NCBI GenBank assembly: GCA_945874695.1
Contig: CAMCHP010000012.1
Span: 1 to 52,676, forward strand
Direction: 5' to 3'
Source: Chryseobacterium gleum
GTDB lineage: Bacteria; Bacteroidota; Bacteroidia; Flavobacteriales_D; Sanyastnellaceae
DNA length: 52,676 bases
The translations under genes and the position numbers were made by a program. This document shows, one piece after another, positions 15,400 through 23,106 of the stretch (positions are counted from its first letter, which is position 1; every line of letters starts with the position of its first letter). The notes under the pieces are model-generated. The model was not told where the DNA came from, did no database searches, and was given only the letters and a program-made list of their open reading frames with translations.

Positions 15400-17832
15400 T
15401 TAGCGAATTACCTCAATGGATGTCGCCGCCACGTTTTTGCCGTTTGAATCGGTCGCGACCACACGGTACCATCCAACAGGGAGCTGAGCCACCGATAGGC
15501 GGTGTTGCGCTTGCGATGGCGACAGTGATTCTTGAGCGACCATCCGACCGTTTAGGTCGAAAACCCGCACCATGCGCGCGCCCGTTAAGCCCTCAATGGT
15601 AAGCTGGTCATTCGCCGGATTGGGATAGCAATTCAAAGCCGCAAGGTTCGGTTCAACAATGGCCGCAGCCACGTCGCCATTGCCAAATGCATACTGCCCT
15701 TTCAAGAGCTGATTGATGGTGATTTGGCCGCTCCCATTGAATAAATTGCCTTGCTGAAGCTCATAGTCTGGATGGTTAATCCAAGGCTGACTGGAGTCTT
15801 CGCGCCACAACAGCATAATGTCTTCTTCAGTTGTGCTTACCAAATCGTAATCGAGGTCATACGTTTGGATGCCCCGGTAATTCAAGCGGCCGGTGAGCTC
15901 GAGCCCATCGGGCCAAATGCCATCAACCGTCCAATAGTGTGTTGAGCTCAACACATCAATATACGAAGCAAGGTCGTGATTGTCGGGGGCGGCCCATTGG
16001 TGTTCAATGCGAATGAATGCACTGTCGCCTTCGTTGATTGCGGCCGTACCGGTTCTGAATTCTACGAAAGGACGAAGTTGATTCGACGAGGTGCTATTCA
16101 CGGTGAACTCGTAATCCATGCGGGCTTGGTTCAATAGCCCGTTTGAATTCAGACTCCACATCACCGGTTCGAAATCGGTTGTGATGTTGACGGTGCTATA
16201 CTGATCGCCAACGGTAACCATAAAGTTGTGCTTTTCGCGGTTCGCATCCATCGCCGTGACCTCAAGTGGCACGTTGGTGTAGAAATCTGGACAGCCTCGG
16301 AGTTTTTGTTGCAGAAAGAGCGTTGTGGCATAGGTTCCTCCGGTGTTGGTTGATTCAACCGAATCGATGACAAAGGTGCTGAACCCGGGTTTAAAAATGT
16401 GGTCGTCAAAGAAGGCATCCAAATCAAGCCCTGAACCCGCTTCAAGTTCATCGCGGAAAATATTGGGATCCATGTTTGAAAATGCGAGGCTCTCTTGCAC
16501 CGCTTGCATGCCTGTTCTAAAGAGTTCATCGCCCATGTAAGCGCGCAAATTGTGCATTACCGATGCCCCCTTATTGTAGGTTGTGCGGCCGTAAATCCAT
16601 TCATCAGGCATCGGCGACATGGGGTGGAAATCTTCATCTTGAACGTGAGCCTCTTCAAGTACAAACAGGTGATTGTCTTTTACTACGTCAATGAACTCAT
16701 CACGGCCATCGCGCCATTCGAAGAAGAGGTGTGCACTGTATTCAGCAGGGCCTTCTTTGAGCCACATGTCGTTGTGTACAATCGTGGTCACGATGTCGCC
16801 CCACCAGTAGTGCCCCAACTCATGGCTGATCAAGCGACCGTTAGAATTCAGGCTTTCACCGACCATGAACTGCGGATAAGCGATGTTGGTCGGAATTTCA
16901 AGTGCGCCCGCGGTCGTGTACACATAGCCGACGCGGTTCCAAATCATTGGTCCCCACCAATATTCGAGGGCATCAATGGCAAAACCGAGCTCCTGAAAGG
17001 TGTTCATCATGCCGTTGATATGTTCGGGCTTGGCCGCCAAACGCACTTCGACATCGCCATATGCACCCTCGTGAATGTATTCACTAGTGGTATAATTCGA
17101 CACTGCTATGGCACTTAAATAACTTGGAATCTGTGTCGCAAGATGAAAGCTTCGGCGCAAGGTGTCTCCGCCAAGCTGAACCTCATCGAATAAATCTCCT
17201 TGACACACGGCAATTCGTCCACCTGCTGAAGTAACATGGTATGTATAGGTAGCGCGCTCAACAAAAGTGTCAAAACAAGGGTACCACACTTTACCGAAGT
17301 TTGGCGGGACGGTTGTTAGTCCTATCCCCAAGTTATAGATGTAGTTGCTTGCGAAATAAAACCCGCCCCAGTTCGGGTCGGCATGCGGTTGTCCTTGATA
17401 ATACACGGTCAATTGTTCCTCAACCCCCACTTCAGGCGCTTGAGTGAAGTACACTTGCAATGTTTCACCGTTGTAAGTATAGTTGAGGTGTTGGTCAGCA
17501 ACCTTTACGCTATCAACCGTTAACTCGAACAAATCAAGCAAGATGCTTGCACGATCCGGTTCGAGTGCCACATATGAAATGGTTGTTGCTGCGACAATGG
17601 TTTGTTGACTGTAGCGTGTAACATCGATGTCAATTTCATAGTGCAAGATGTCGATTGTATCGCTACGCAAAATAGAATTCTGCATTGCCTTTTGTTGCGC
17701 CGGGGTGAGCTTCTTCGCGCGGGGCATCTTTTGGAGGTTGCGGTAGAAGTGACATCCGTCGTAATCAGGTTGTGCTGCAAGGGAAAGCGCACTCAAGACC
17801 GCAAAAGCAAGAAAGATCAGTTTGGTTTTCAT
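15400..17832 (-). CDS. Secreted M1-family zinc metallopeptidase with T9SS type A sorting domain
   Basis: An 810-residue exported protein. Its signal peptide is MKTKLIFLAFAVLSALSLAA. An M1 N-terminal beta domain is followed by the catalytic domain: HELGH at 337-341 and the third zinc ligand Glu360 (LKEGPAEY), exactly the HExxH-x18-E spacing of M1 aminopeptidases. The substrate-recognition motif, usually GxMEN, reads GALEIP at about 309-314, so the motif Asn is missing and exopeptidase specificity may differ. The C-terminal 80 residues begin LNCYPNPANDQLTIEG and contain VFDLNGRMV, the type A T9SS sorting domain. The protein is probably surface-attached or released for peptide digestion. It starts divergently from the GxxExxY gene and converges on uppP. 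Confidence 0.93.
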   Translation of the reverse strand: MKTKLIFLAFAVLSALSLAAQPDYDGCHFYRNLQKMPRAKKLTPAQQKAMQNSILRSDTIDILHYEIDIDVTRYSQQTIVAATTISYVALEPDRASILLDLFELTVDSVKVADQHLNYTYNGETLQVYFTQAPEVGVEEQLTVYYQGQPHADPNWGGFYFASNYIYNLGIGLTTVPPNFGKVWYPCFDTFVERATYTYHVTSAGGRIAVCQGDLFDEVQLGGDTLRRSFHLATQIPSYLSAIAVSNYTTSEYIHEGAYGDVEVRLAAKPEHINGMMNTFQELGFAIDALEYWWGPMIWNRVGYVYTTAGALEIPTNIAYPQFMVGESLNSNGRLISHELGHYWWGDIVTTIVHNDMWLKEGPAEYSAHLFFEWRDGRDEFIDVVKDNHLFVLEEAHVQDEDFHPMSPMPDEWIYGRTTYNKGASVMHNLRAYMGDELFRTGMQAVQESLAFSNMDPNIFRDELEAGSGLDLDAFFDDHIFKPGFSTFVIDSVESTNTGGTYATTLFLQQKLRGCPDFYTNVPLEVTAMDANREKHNFMVTVGDQYSTVNITTDFEPVMWSLNSNGLLNQARMDYEFTVNSTSSNQLRPFVEFRTGTAAINEGDSAFIRIEHQWAAPDNHDLASYIDVLSSTHYWTVDGIWPDGLELTGRLNYRGIQTYDLDYDLVSTTEEDIMLLWREDSSQPWINHPDYELQQGNLFNGSGQITINQLLKGQYAFGNGDVAAAIVEPNLAALNCYPNPANDQLTIEGLTGARMVRVFDLNGRMVAQESLSPSQAQHRLSVAQLPVGWYRVVATDSNGKNVAATSIEVIR
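15540..15563 (-). repeat. REP-like palindrome, copy 7 (inside the sorting-domain coding sequence)
   Basis: On the minus strand TTTT, stem CGACC/GGTCG, loop TAAAC, then GATGG. It encodes FDLNGRMV, which is also the natural type A sorting-domain motif, so chance or convergence cannot be excluded. Confidence 0.5.
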
Positions 17833-17884
17833 AGCATCACGTGAGCTACGAATATACGCAAAGTTGCAATGTGTAGTCTCTTGA

Positions 17885-17906
17885 TTTCGGCCTAAACGGC
17901 CGGATG
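17885..17906 (+). repeat. REP-like palindrome, copy 8 (intergenic)
   Basis: TTTCGGCCTAAACGGCC followed by GGATG. It lies in the 164-base divergent spacer between the M1 peptidase and GxxExxY genes. I see nothing else in that spacer except possible promoters. Confidence 0.75.
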
Positions 17907-17996
17907 CAGAGTTTTACTCGACGACTGTGAATTTGCCGCTGTCGTGTGCGCAAAAATGCTGCAAATTCAACCTCAAAAGGATCAAAAACGCCAACT

Positions 17997-18404
17997 ATGA
18001 ACAGTTTTAACAATACAAACATCGACGTGCTTCCTGAGTTAAGCGACTTGAGCTATGCAATCATCGGCTGCGCCTACAAGGTGCACCGCGAACTGGGTCC
18101 AGGGCTGCTTGAATCAAGTTACCAAATTTGTTTAGCTCATGAATTGAGCAAATCAAAGCTGCATTACGAGGCTCAAAAACATCTGCCAATTGAATACGAC
18201 GGAATTCTGCTCAGCGCCGGTTACCGTGTTGATTTCCTTATTGAAGACAACATCATTGTTGAACTGAAAGCGGTTTCAGAAATCGGCCGTATTCATTACG
18301 CCCAAACCTTAAGTTATATGAAGCTCTCTGGAGTGAGGCTCGGGCTGCTCTTAAATTTCAATGTCACCGACATGAAAAAGGGCATTCACCGCATTGTGCG
18401 GTAA
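17997..18404 (+). CDS. GxxExxY protein, PD-(D/E)XK nuclease-like
   Basis: A 135-residue protein of the GxxExxY family (PDDEXK_3 superfamily). The name-giving motif is GPGLLESSY at about 38-46, preceded by SYAIIGCAYKVHRELG. A nuclease-type core is visible: RVDFLIEDNIIVELKA gives the Asp and the E-x-K of the PD-(D/E)XK fold, followed by HYAQTLSYMKLSGVRLGLLL. I took the ATG at 17997; a GTG 17 codons upstream reads through unconserved sequence. Function in the family is not established. A tandem array of 88-bp hairpin repeats begins 20 bases after the stop, a striking association (see findings). Confidence 0.88.
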   Translation: MNSFNNTNIDVLPELSDLSYAIIGCAYKVHRELGPGLLESSYQICLAHELSKSKLHYEAQKHLPIEYDGILLSAGYRVDFLIEDNIIVELKAVSEIGRIHYAQTLSYMKLSGVRLGLLLNFNVTDMKKGIHRIVR

Positions 18405-18424
18405 ATTATCTATGATTATTTCGA

Positions 18425-18714
18425 CCACGGATTCAAGGGATTTGCACGGATAGGCTGGGTGATGGCGCACTGCAATGATCCGTGTGAATCTCATTATTCT
18501 GCGGTTGATAAACCACGGATTGGAGGGATTTGCACGGATAGGCTGGGTGATTGCGCTCTGCAATAATCCGTGTGAACCTCATTAATCTGCGGTTGAATGG
18601 GCCACGGATTGGAGGGATTTGCACGGATGGACGGGGTGACTGCGCAATGCAAAAATCCGTGTAAATCTCATTAATCTGCGGTTGATAAACCACGGATTGG
18701 AGGGATTTGCACGC
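18425..18714. repeat. 88-89 bp tandem repeat, 3.3 copies, downstream of the GxxExxY gene
   Basis: Units begin at 18425, 18513, 18602 and 18690 (the last is truncated), each starting CCACGGATT. Within each unit GATTTGCACGGAT can pair with ATCCGTGTGAATC about 25 bases later (11 of 13 positions in copy 2). CCACGGATT can pair less well with AATCTGCGG, so each unit can fold as a two-tier hairpin. Units differ mainly in the hairpin loop. This array accounts for the whole 327-base gap between the GxxExxY and DUF4837 genes; a minus-strand reading frame through it is a by-product of the repeat. Confidence 0.93.
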
Positions 18715-18731
18715 GTAGGGAAGCCTAGGGC

Positions 18732-19754
18732 TTAGACCCCTGTCTTCAACGTCTTAACAATCCCCTCTGCTTCACGGATGTACTCACGTTTATTGAAGTA
18801 GGGGGCATACGCATAGCCTTCAGCTGTTATGATGCGTTGATTGGCCTCATCATAGAACGTCATGCTGTAGAATGGCCCACCCATGAAGTCACCTTCCATG
18901 CGCCACAAACCACGTAATTCAGCTGTGAATCGGTTGTTGAACGTTACTTCTTCATACATCGGCGGCACAATCATTTCTGTAGTCATGTAACTTCCTTCAG
19001 GTTGACCATGTACATACGCTTGTAACACTTCATTGCGCTTGCGCAAAAGGAAGTCATAGCTGAAAACCGAATCGGATGTGTAGGGGTAGGTATAGATGAA
19101 AAAACCCTGCTTCACATCGTGGTTGTTTCCGCCTTTCATGCGGGTCATTTCGCGTTGAATCCACCAGAAATCTGCGTTCTTTTTTACCGCGAAGGCGTCT
19201 TTGGGGAAGTTGATGGCGATGTTGAGCGCGTCTTTGAGCTCTGCTGCTAGCACCTCATTGGCGAAGCTAGCTGCTTGAGCGCCTGCGCGACGAACCTCCG
19301 CACGATGGATCGCGTTCGAAAGCTCATCACCCCGCTCACGAATCGCTTCAGCGATTGCTGCAACTGTTTTTCCTTTGACCTCGGCATACACTTGGTCGTT
19401 CGCATAGCGGTTTTTAAACATGCTTAGCGAAGGCGTTTGTGTATCGATGCGATCAGCCAAATCGATGTAGATAATGTTGCGGTGCGGTTTCCAGAAACGG
19501 TCGAAGTCTGCCGGATCAAGTAATGCCAAGTCAAACGAATACTCAAACTGAGGGAGAACGGCATAGGGGCGATCACTGAACTCGCGAAGGGCGTTCACGA
19601 TATCGCTTTGCCAATGTTTCTCAGGCAGCACCACAACTACTTCACCAATTGGGCCTACTTTTCCGGGTAAAACGAGTTCATGGCCGCTGTTGTCACATGC
19701 GGTAAATGCGACCGCAATGCCCACCATTGCGCCAAAAAATAATGCTTTATGCAT
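18732..19754 (-). CDS. DUF4837 family lipoprotein
   Basis: A 340-residue lipoprotein with lipobox around Cys20 (GIAVAFTACDN), so probably anchored in the envelope. The sequence after it, GKVGPIGEVVVVLPEKHW, matches the start of the Bacteroidota family DUF4837, as do ADFDRFWKPHRNIIYIDL, FWWIQREMTRMKGG and RGLWRMEGDFMGGPFYSMTF. The function is unknown. It follows the lytic transglycosylase gene by 6 bases on the same strand, suggesting a cell-envelope role and co-transcription. Confidence 0.9.
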   Translation of the reverse strand: MHKALFFGAMVGIAVAFTACDNSGHELVLPGKVGPIGEVVVVLPEKHWQSDIVNALREFSDRPYAVLPQFEYSFDLALLDPADFDRFWKPHRNIIYIDLADRIDTQTPSLSMFKNRYANDQVYAEVKGKTVAAIAEAIRERGDELSNAIHRAEVRRAGAQAASFANEVLAAELKDALNIAINFPKDAFAVKKNADFWWIQREMTRMKGGNNHDVKQGFFIYTYPYTSDSVFSYDFLLRKRNEVLQAYVHGQPEGSYMTTEMIVPPMYEEVTFNNRFTAELRGLWRMEGDFMGGPFYSMTFYDEANQRIITAEGYAYAPYFNKREYIREAEGIVKTLKTGV

Positions 19755-19760
19755 GGCCGA

Positions 19761-21005
19761 TTATTTGTAGATGTACAACTTCTGGCCCGGACGAATCATG
19801 CTTCCTCGAATGCTGTTCCATGCTTGCAGCTGGCCAACACTCACACCGTGTTTGCGTGCAATTGCCCCTAAAACGTCGCCCGAACGAACAACATAAACAA
19901 TGGGCTCTTTTTCTACGACAATCTCGGGTTCTACCTCTGGTTTATAGCTTTCAATGCTGTCTTTCATTGCAATGAAACCTGCTACTTGATCATACGGTAA
20001 ACGCAATTCGTACTTGCCTCCAGAGGGTATAACGCCTTTTCTATAGGTCGGATTGTACCACGCCAAAGCTTCTTCATCGAGGGCGATAAACGCTGCCAAC
20101 TGATCGAAACGCACCATGTTATTTACCAACAAAGTATCTGTTTCGAGCCATGAACAGGTGGTTTCAGCGGGGTAGATGTTGTGTTCTTCGTGAAACTCCA
20201 TGAGGTAGTTAACAGCAATAAAGGCTGGAACATACCCTCGGGTTTCTTTGGGTAGGTAGGGACGCACAGCCCAATAGGTTGATTTTCCGCCTGACCGGCG
20301 GATGGCCTTATTGACGTTGCCTGGGCCAGCATTGTAGGCCGCCAAAGCTAAACTCCAGTCGTTGTACATACTGTACAAACGGGCAAGGTATTCACACGCG
20401 GCTTCGGTGCTGCGGATGGGATCCATGCGCTCATCAACGTATGAATTGACTTCGAGGCCATACATCTTCCCCGTTGGATACATGAACTGCCAGAGGCCGG
20501 ATGCCCCAACACGTGATCTTGCGCGCGGATTGAGGGCAGATTCTACGATCGGCAAGTATTTTAACTCAAGTGGCAAATTGGCTTTGTCGAGTTTTTCTTC
20601 GAAAAGCGGAAAATAGTAGCGCGACATGCCGAGCATTCGACCGAGGTGCTTATTTCGGCGTGTGGCATAAAACCGAATGTACTCCAGTACTTCAAGGTTG
20701 GCCTCTAAGCCCATGGGGGATTCGGCGTTGAGCATGTTCAAACGCGAGAATATAAGGGCAGTATCGAGGTCAGGGATATGGTCTGGAGCAAAGTCGTAGA
20801 TGTTCCAGAAAGCGGTGTCTGTATTTAAACAGAACTGCTCACGAAACGATTGTTGCCACACTTCATCAATATCAGACAGAAACAATCCGTTGATAATTGT
20901 TGAATCTGGGACATGGGTATGGGTAAAATCAGGTGCTTGCGCACGTGAAGTTGACCATCCGCCGGAGGCGAATAAAAAACACACAGCAATTGTTAGACCT
21001 CGCAT
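19761..21005 (-). CDS. Membrane-bound lytic transglycosylase (MltD-like) with LysM domain
   Basis: A 414-residue exported peptidoglycan lytic enzyme. The signal peptide starts MRGLTIAVCFLFASGG; I chose this ATG at 21005 over one 26 codons upstream that precedes non-conserved residues. The SLT catalytic domain reads LKYLPIVESALNPRARSRVG, with Glu in VESALNP as the catalytic acid, then GLWQFMYPTGKMYG and LALAAYNAGPGNVNKAIRRS. A single LysM domain closes the protein (YVVRSGDVLGAIARKHGVSV to RPGQKLYIYK). It cleaves glycan strands between MurNAc and GlcNAc. It lies between tatA and the DUF4837 gene on one strand. Two palindromic-repeat-like stretches fall within it. Confidence 0.93.
   Translation of the reverse strand: MRGLTIAVCFLFASGGWSTSRAQAPDFTHTHVPDSTIINGLFLSDIDEVWQQSFREQFCLNTDTAFWNIYDFAPDHIPDLDTALIFSRLNMLNAESPMGLEANLEVLEYIRFYATRRNKHLGRMLGMSRYYFPLFEEKLDKANLPLELKYLPIVESALNPRARSRVGASGLWQFMYPTGKMYGLEVNSYVDERMDPIRSTEAACEYLARLYSMYNDWSLALAAYNAGPGNVNKAIRRSGGKSTYWAVRPYLPKETRGYVPAFIAVNYLMEFHEEHNIYPAETTCSWLETDTLLVNNMVRFDQLAAFIALDEEALAWYNPTYRKGVIPSGGKYELRLPYDQVAGFIAMKDSIESYKPEVEPEIVVEKEPIVYVVRSGDVLGAIARKHGVSVGQLQAWNSIRGSMIRPGQKLYIYK
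20283..20305 (+). repeat. REP-like palindrome, copy 9 (inside coding sequence, degenerate)
   Basis: TTTTCCGCCTGACCGGCGG followed by ATGG. The opposite strand encodes the conserved MltD motif AIRRSGGK, so this may be coincidental. Confidence 0.4.
20954..20975 (-). repeat. REP-like palindrome, copy 10 (inside signal-peptide codons, degenerate)
   Basis: On the minus strand TTCGCCTCCGGCGGATGG: a 4-bp stem with a 3-base loop but the same GGATGG flank. It encodes FASGGWS in the lytic transglycosylase signal peptide, close to the FALTGGW read from copy 1. Confidence 0.4.
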
Positions 21006-21048
21006 GATTGAAATACGGCAATTCGAGGTGCGATGTTGTGTGCTGGCC

Positions 21049-21222
21049 TTAATCCTTAAGGCGGTCGCGATCATTCTTGTCATCTTCGCCGCGCGTTGCG
21101 TCTTTGAATTCTTTTACGCCACGGCCTAAGCCTTTCATCAACTCCGGAATCTTCTTGCCTCCGAAAAGGAGAAGCACAACGGCTACAATTAAAATGACTT
21201 GCCAGGGTCCTATTTGTCCCAT
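21049..21222 (-). CDS. tatA: Sec-independent protein translocase subunit TatA
   Basis: A 57-residue protein, too short for a typical ORF cutoff, found by reading the reverse strand. It has the TatA architecture: a short N-terminus (MGQIGPWQ), one membrane helix ([16 protein letters not shown]), the hinge and amphipathic helix ([20 protein letters not shown]) containing the conserved FGGKKIPEL, and a charged tail. TatA oligomers form the translocation path for folded twin-arginine substrates. tatC is not in the window. The lytic transglycosylase gene begins 43 bases downstream on the same strand, and a TAnnTTTG box lies upstream. Confidence 0.92.
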   Translation of the reverse strand: MGQIGPWQVILIVAVVLLLFGGKKIPELMKGLGRGVKEFKDATRGEDDKNDRDRLKD

Positions 21223-21278
21223 AATACAGGTTACTTGAGGTGTTGAAGTCGCTACAGGCGTTTGCCCTTGCGTTGGTG

Positions 21279-21286
21279 CAAAGGTA
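21279..21286 (-). promoter_or_regulatory. Putative -7 promoter box for tatA and the downstream envelope genes
   Basis: On the minus strand TACCTTTG, matching TAnnTTTG, 56 bases before the tatA ATG and within the 78-base gap after panC. Confidence 0.5.
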
Positions 21287-21300
21287 GTAATTCTGAATAA

Positions 21301-22161
21301 TCAGCGCGCCGTGTTTGGATTCAAAACTACATTGTCGATAAGGCGCACTCCATCGACGTAAAACGCAAGTAGGGCGCGGATTTCTTGTGGTTCATTCCAG
21401 TTCTCTGCAGCCTGTAAGTTTTGAGCGTCGACCACTTCGAGGTATTCGAGGCCGAGCCCGTTCTGCATTTCGAGGTGTCGTCGGCCCCATTTTGCGAGGC
21501 GCTGCGGATCAAGTTCAACGCTCTTTTGTTGCATGTGTTTGAGGGTTTCGTAGCCGGCCAAGGCGATTTGTCGACCGGCGGCAGTAAGCCTAACATTGCG
21601 CGAACTGAGCGCCAAACCGTCGTGGTCACGCACCAATGCGCAGCCGACAACTTGGGTTGGAATGCTTTCTCGCCGCACGAGTTCTCGGATGACGGCGAGT
21701 TGCTGAAAATCTTTTTCGCCGAGGTAAAGCTTGTGCGGCCCAAGCATGCGGAGAAGCTTTCGTACAATGGTGACCACCCCGTCAAAATGGCCCGGCCGAA
21801 ATTTACCTTCAAGGCTGTGGGTGAGAGCGCCGTAATTGGTGCTTTGGGTGCTCACATCATTGCCATACATGGTTGAAATTTGAGGCACGAAAAGCAAATC
21901 ACAGCCTGCGGCTTCGGCCACAGTGAGGTCTTCTTGAAGTGTTCGCGGGTAGTTCACCAGATCGCTCGACTGGTTGAATTGGGTTGGGTTCACGAATACA
22001 CTCGACAAGCAAACGTCGTTTTCAAGCGCTGCTCGGCGCATCAAGCTTTGGTGGCCGGCATGCAAGGCCCCCATTGTAGGCACAAAACCAACTGAAGTTT
22101 CAGACGGGTACATGCGTTGGCGCAAATCGCTCCAATCGCTTGGGGAAGTGAATACTAGCAT
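21301..22161 (-). CDS. panC: Pantothenate synthetase
   Basis: A 286-residue enzyme that joins pantoate and beta-alanine with ATP in the pathway to coenzyme A. Diagnostic segments are VGFVPTMGALHAGHQSLMRR (the HxGH nucleotide site), VSSVFVNPTQF-type SSVFVNPTQFNQ, PGHFDGVVTIVRKLL, YLGEKDFQQLAVIREL and DGLALSSRNVRL. The ATG at 22161 (MLVFTSPSDW) was chosen over one 32 codons upstream whose residues are not family-like. panD, often next in line in relatives, is absent here. The gene diverges from the short GT5 gene, a pairing I know from other Bacteroidota. Confidence 0.96.
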   Translation of the reverse strand: MLVFTSPSDWSDLRQRMYPSETSVGFVPTMGALHAGHQSLMRRAALENDVCLSSVFVNPTQFNQSSDLVNYPRTLQEDLTVAEAAGCDLLFVPQISTMYGNDVSTQSTNYGALTHSLEGKFRPGHFDGVVTIVRKLLRMLGPHKLYLGEKDFQQLAVIRELVRRESIPTQVVGCALVRDHDGLALSSRNVRLTAAGRQIALAGYETLKHMQQKSVELDPQRLAKWGRRHLEMQNGLGLEYLEVVDAQNLQAAENWNEPQEIRALLAFYVDGVRLIDNVVLNPNTAR

Positions 22162-22196
22162 GCTTCGCTTAGGAGGTTTCGAATGCCAAAATCGGC

Positions 22197-22204
22197 CAAA
22201 GCTA
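22197..22204 (-). promoter_or_regulatory. Putative -7 promoter box for panC
   Basis: On the minus strand TAGCTTTG, matching TAnnTTTG, 35 bases before the panC ATG. Confidence 0.45.
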
Positions 22205-22213
22205 AAGGATTCG

Positions 22214-22245
22214 TTTGAATGACGCGTATTTTTTTCGTAAATTTG
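22214..22245 (+). promoter_or_regulatory. Putative promoter for the GT5-DUF4270 operon
   Basis: TTTG at 22214-22217, a 20-base spacer and TAAATTTG at 22238-22245 form a complete -33/-7 pair for the Bacteroidota housekeeping sigma factor, 26 bases before the ATG at 22272. Confidence 0.65.
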
Positions 22246-22271
22246 CAAGACGTGCATAAATTGAAAACCTG

Positions 22272-23102
22272 ATGAGTAAAGCTAAAGTCCTCTATGTTTC
22301 TCAAGAAATTCAACCGTTTCTTCCTGAAACCACCATATCTCGGATTAGCAGACAACTTCCTCAGGGTGCTCACGACAAGAACAATGAAGTTCGGATTTTC
22401 ATGCCGCGTTTCGGAAAAATCAACGAACGTCGGCATCAACTTCACGAGGTGATTCGCCTTTCAGGGATGAACCTTATTATCAACGATACCGACCACCCGC
22501 TGATCATTAAAGTAGCTTCGATTCCTTCGGCGCGCATGCAGGTTTACTTCATCGACAACGATGAATTCTTCAAACGTAAAACCGGTTTGCAAGACGACGC
22601 GGGCGTATACTACCCTGATAACGACGAGCGTTCGATTTTCTTTGTCCGTGGTGTACTCGAGACTGTAAAAAAATTAGGCTGGGTGCCTGACATCATTCAC
22701 TGCCACGGCTGGATGTCAGCTTTGATGCCCGCCTATGTGAAAGAGTTCTACAGCGCTGACCCCCATTTCGCCAATTCAAAGGTTGTTTACAGCGTTTACG
22801 GCGATGAATTTGAAGGTGCGCTTGATACGAATTTGGCGAAAAAACTGGCCTTTGATGGCATCAGCGAGCGCGCTACATCGCTTGTTCAGGACCCCACACA
22901 CAACAACTTGACAAAACTTGCCGTTGAGTACGCTGACGGAGTGATCCTCGGTCCAGAAAAAATCAATGACGAGCTTGCCGCTTACATCAATTCGAGCCGC
23001 ACGGCATCCATCGAATGTTGCGATGAAGATCGTTTGGTCAATGACGCTACGGCATTTTATGAAAGCATTCTCCAGGGAAACCCGGCCTTGGTGGAAGAAT
23101 AA
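22272..23102 (+). CDS. Short glycogen/starch-synthase-like protein (GT5 N-terminal domain only)
   Basis: A 276-residue protein resembling only the N-terminal Rossmann half of glycogen synthase: KVLYVSQEIQPFLPETT, VRIFMPRFGKINERRHQLHE, PDIIHCHGWMSALMPAYVKE and VVYSVYGDEFEG. Full GlgA is about 480 residues with a second GT-B domain, which is missing. The KxGGL ADP-glucose-binding motif near the N-terminus is also absent (PETTISRISRQLPQG instead). It is therefore probably not a starch synthase despite usual annotation. Proteins of this length recur beside panC in Bacteroidota, so it is a real family and not a local truncation. DUF4270 follows after 4 bases. Confidence 0.88.
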   Translation: MSKAKVLYVSQEIQPFLPETTISRISRQLPQGAHDKNNEVRIFMPRFGKINERRHQLHEVIRLSGMNLIINDTDHPLIIKVASIPSARMQVYFIDNDEFFKRKTGLQDDAGVYYPDNDERSIFFVRGVLETVKKLGWVPDIIHCHGWMSALMPAYVKEFYSADPHFANSKVVYSVYGDEFEGALDTNLAKKLAFDGISERATSLVQDPTHNNLTKLAVEYADGVILGPEKINDELAAYINSSRTASIECCDEDRLVNDATAFYESILQGNPALVEE

Positions 23103-23106
23103 ACCC

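Noticed and set aside
18433-18693. 86-residue minus-strand reading frame across the 88-bp repeats
   Set aside because: The peptide is itself a threefold repeat of the DNA unit (YQPQxNEIxTD), has no start context and no protein-like features; it is a by-product of the array.
18425-18714. Possible CRISPR array
   Set aside because: Units are 88-89 bp and nearly continuous, with no unique spacers of 25-45 bases and no cas genes nearby.
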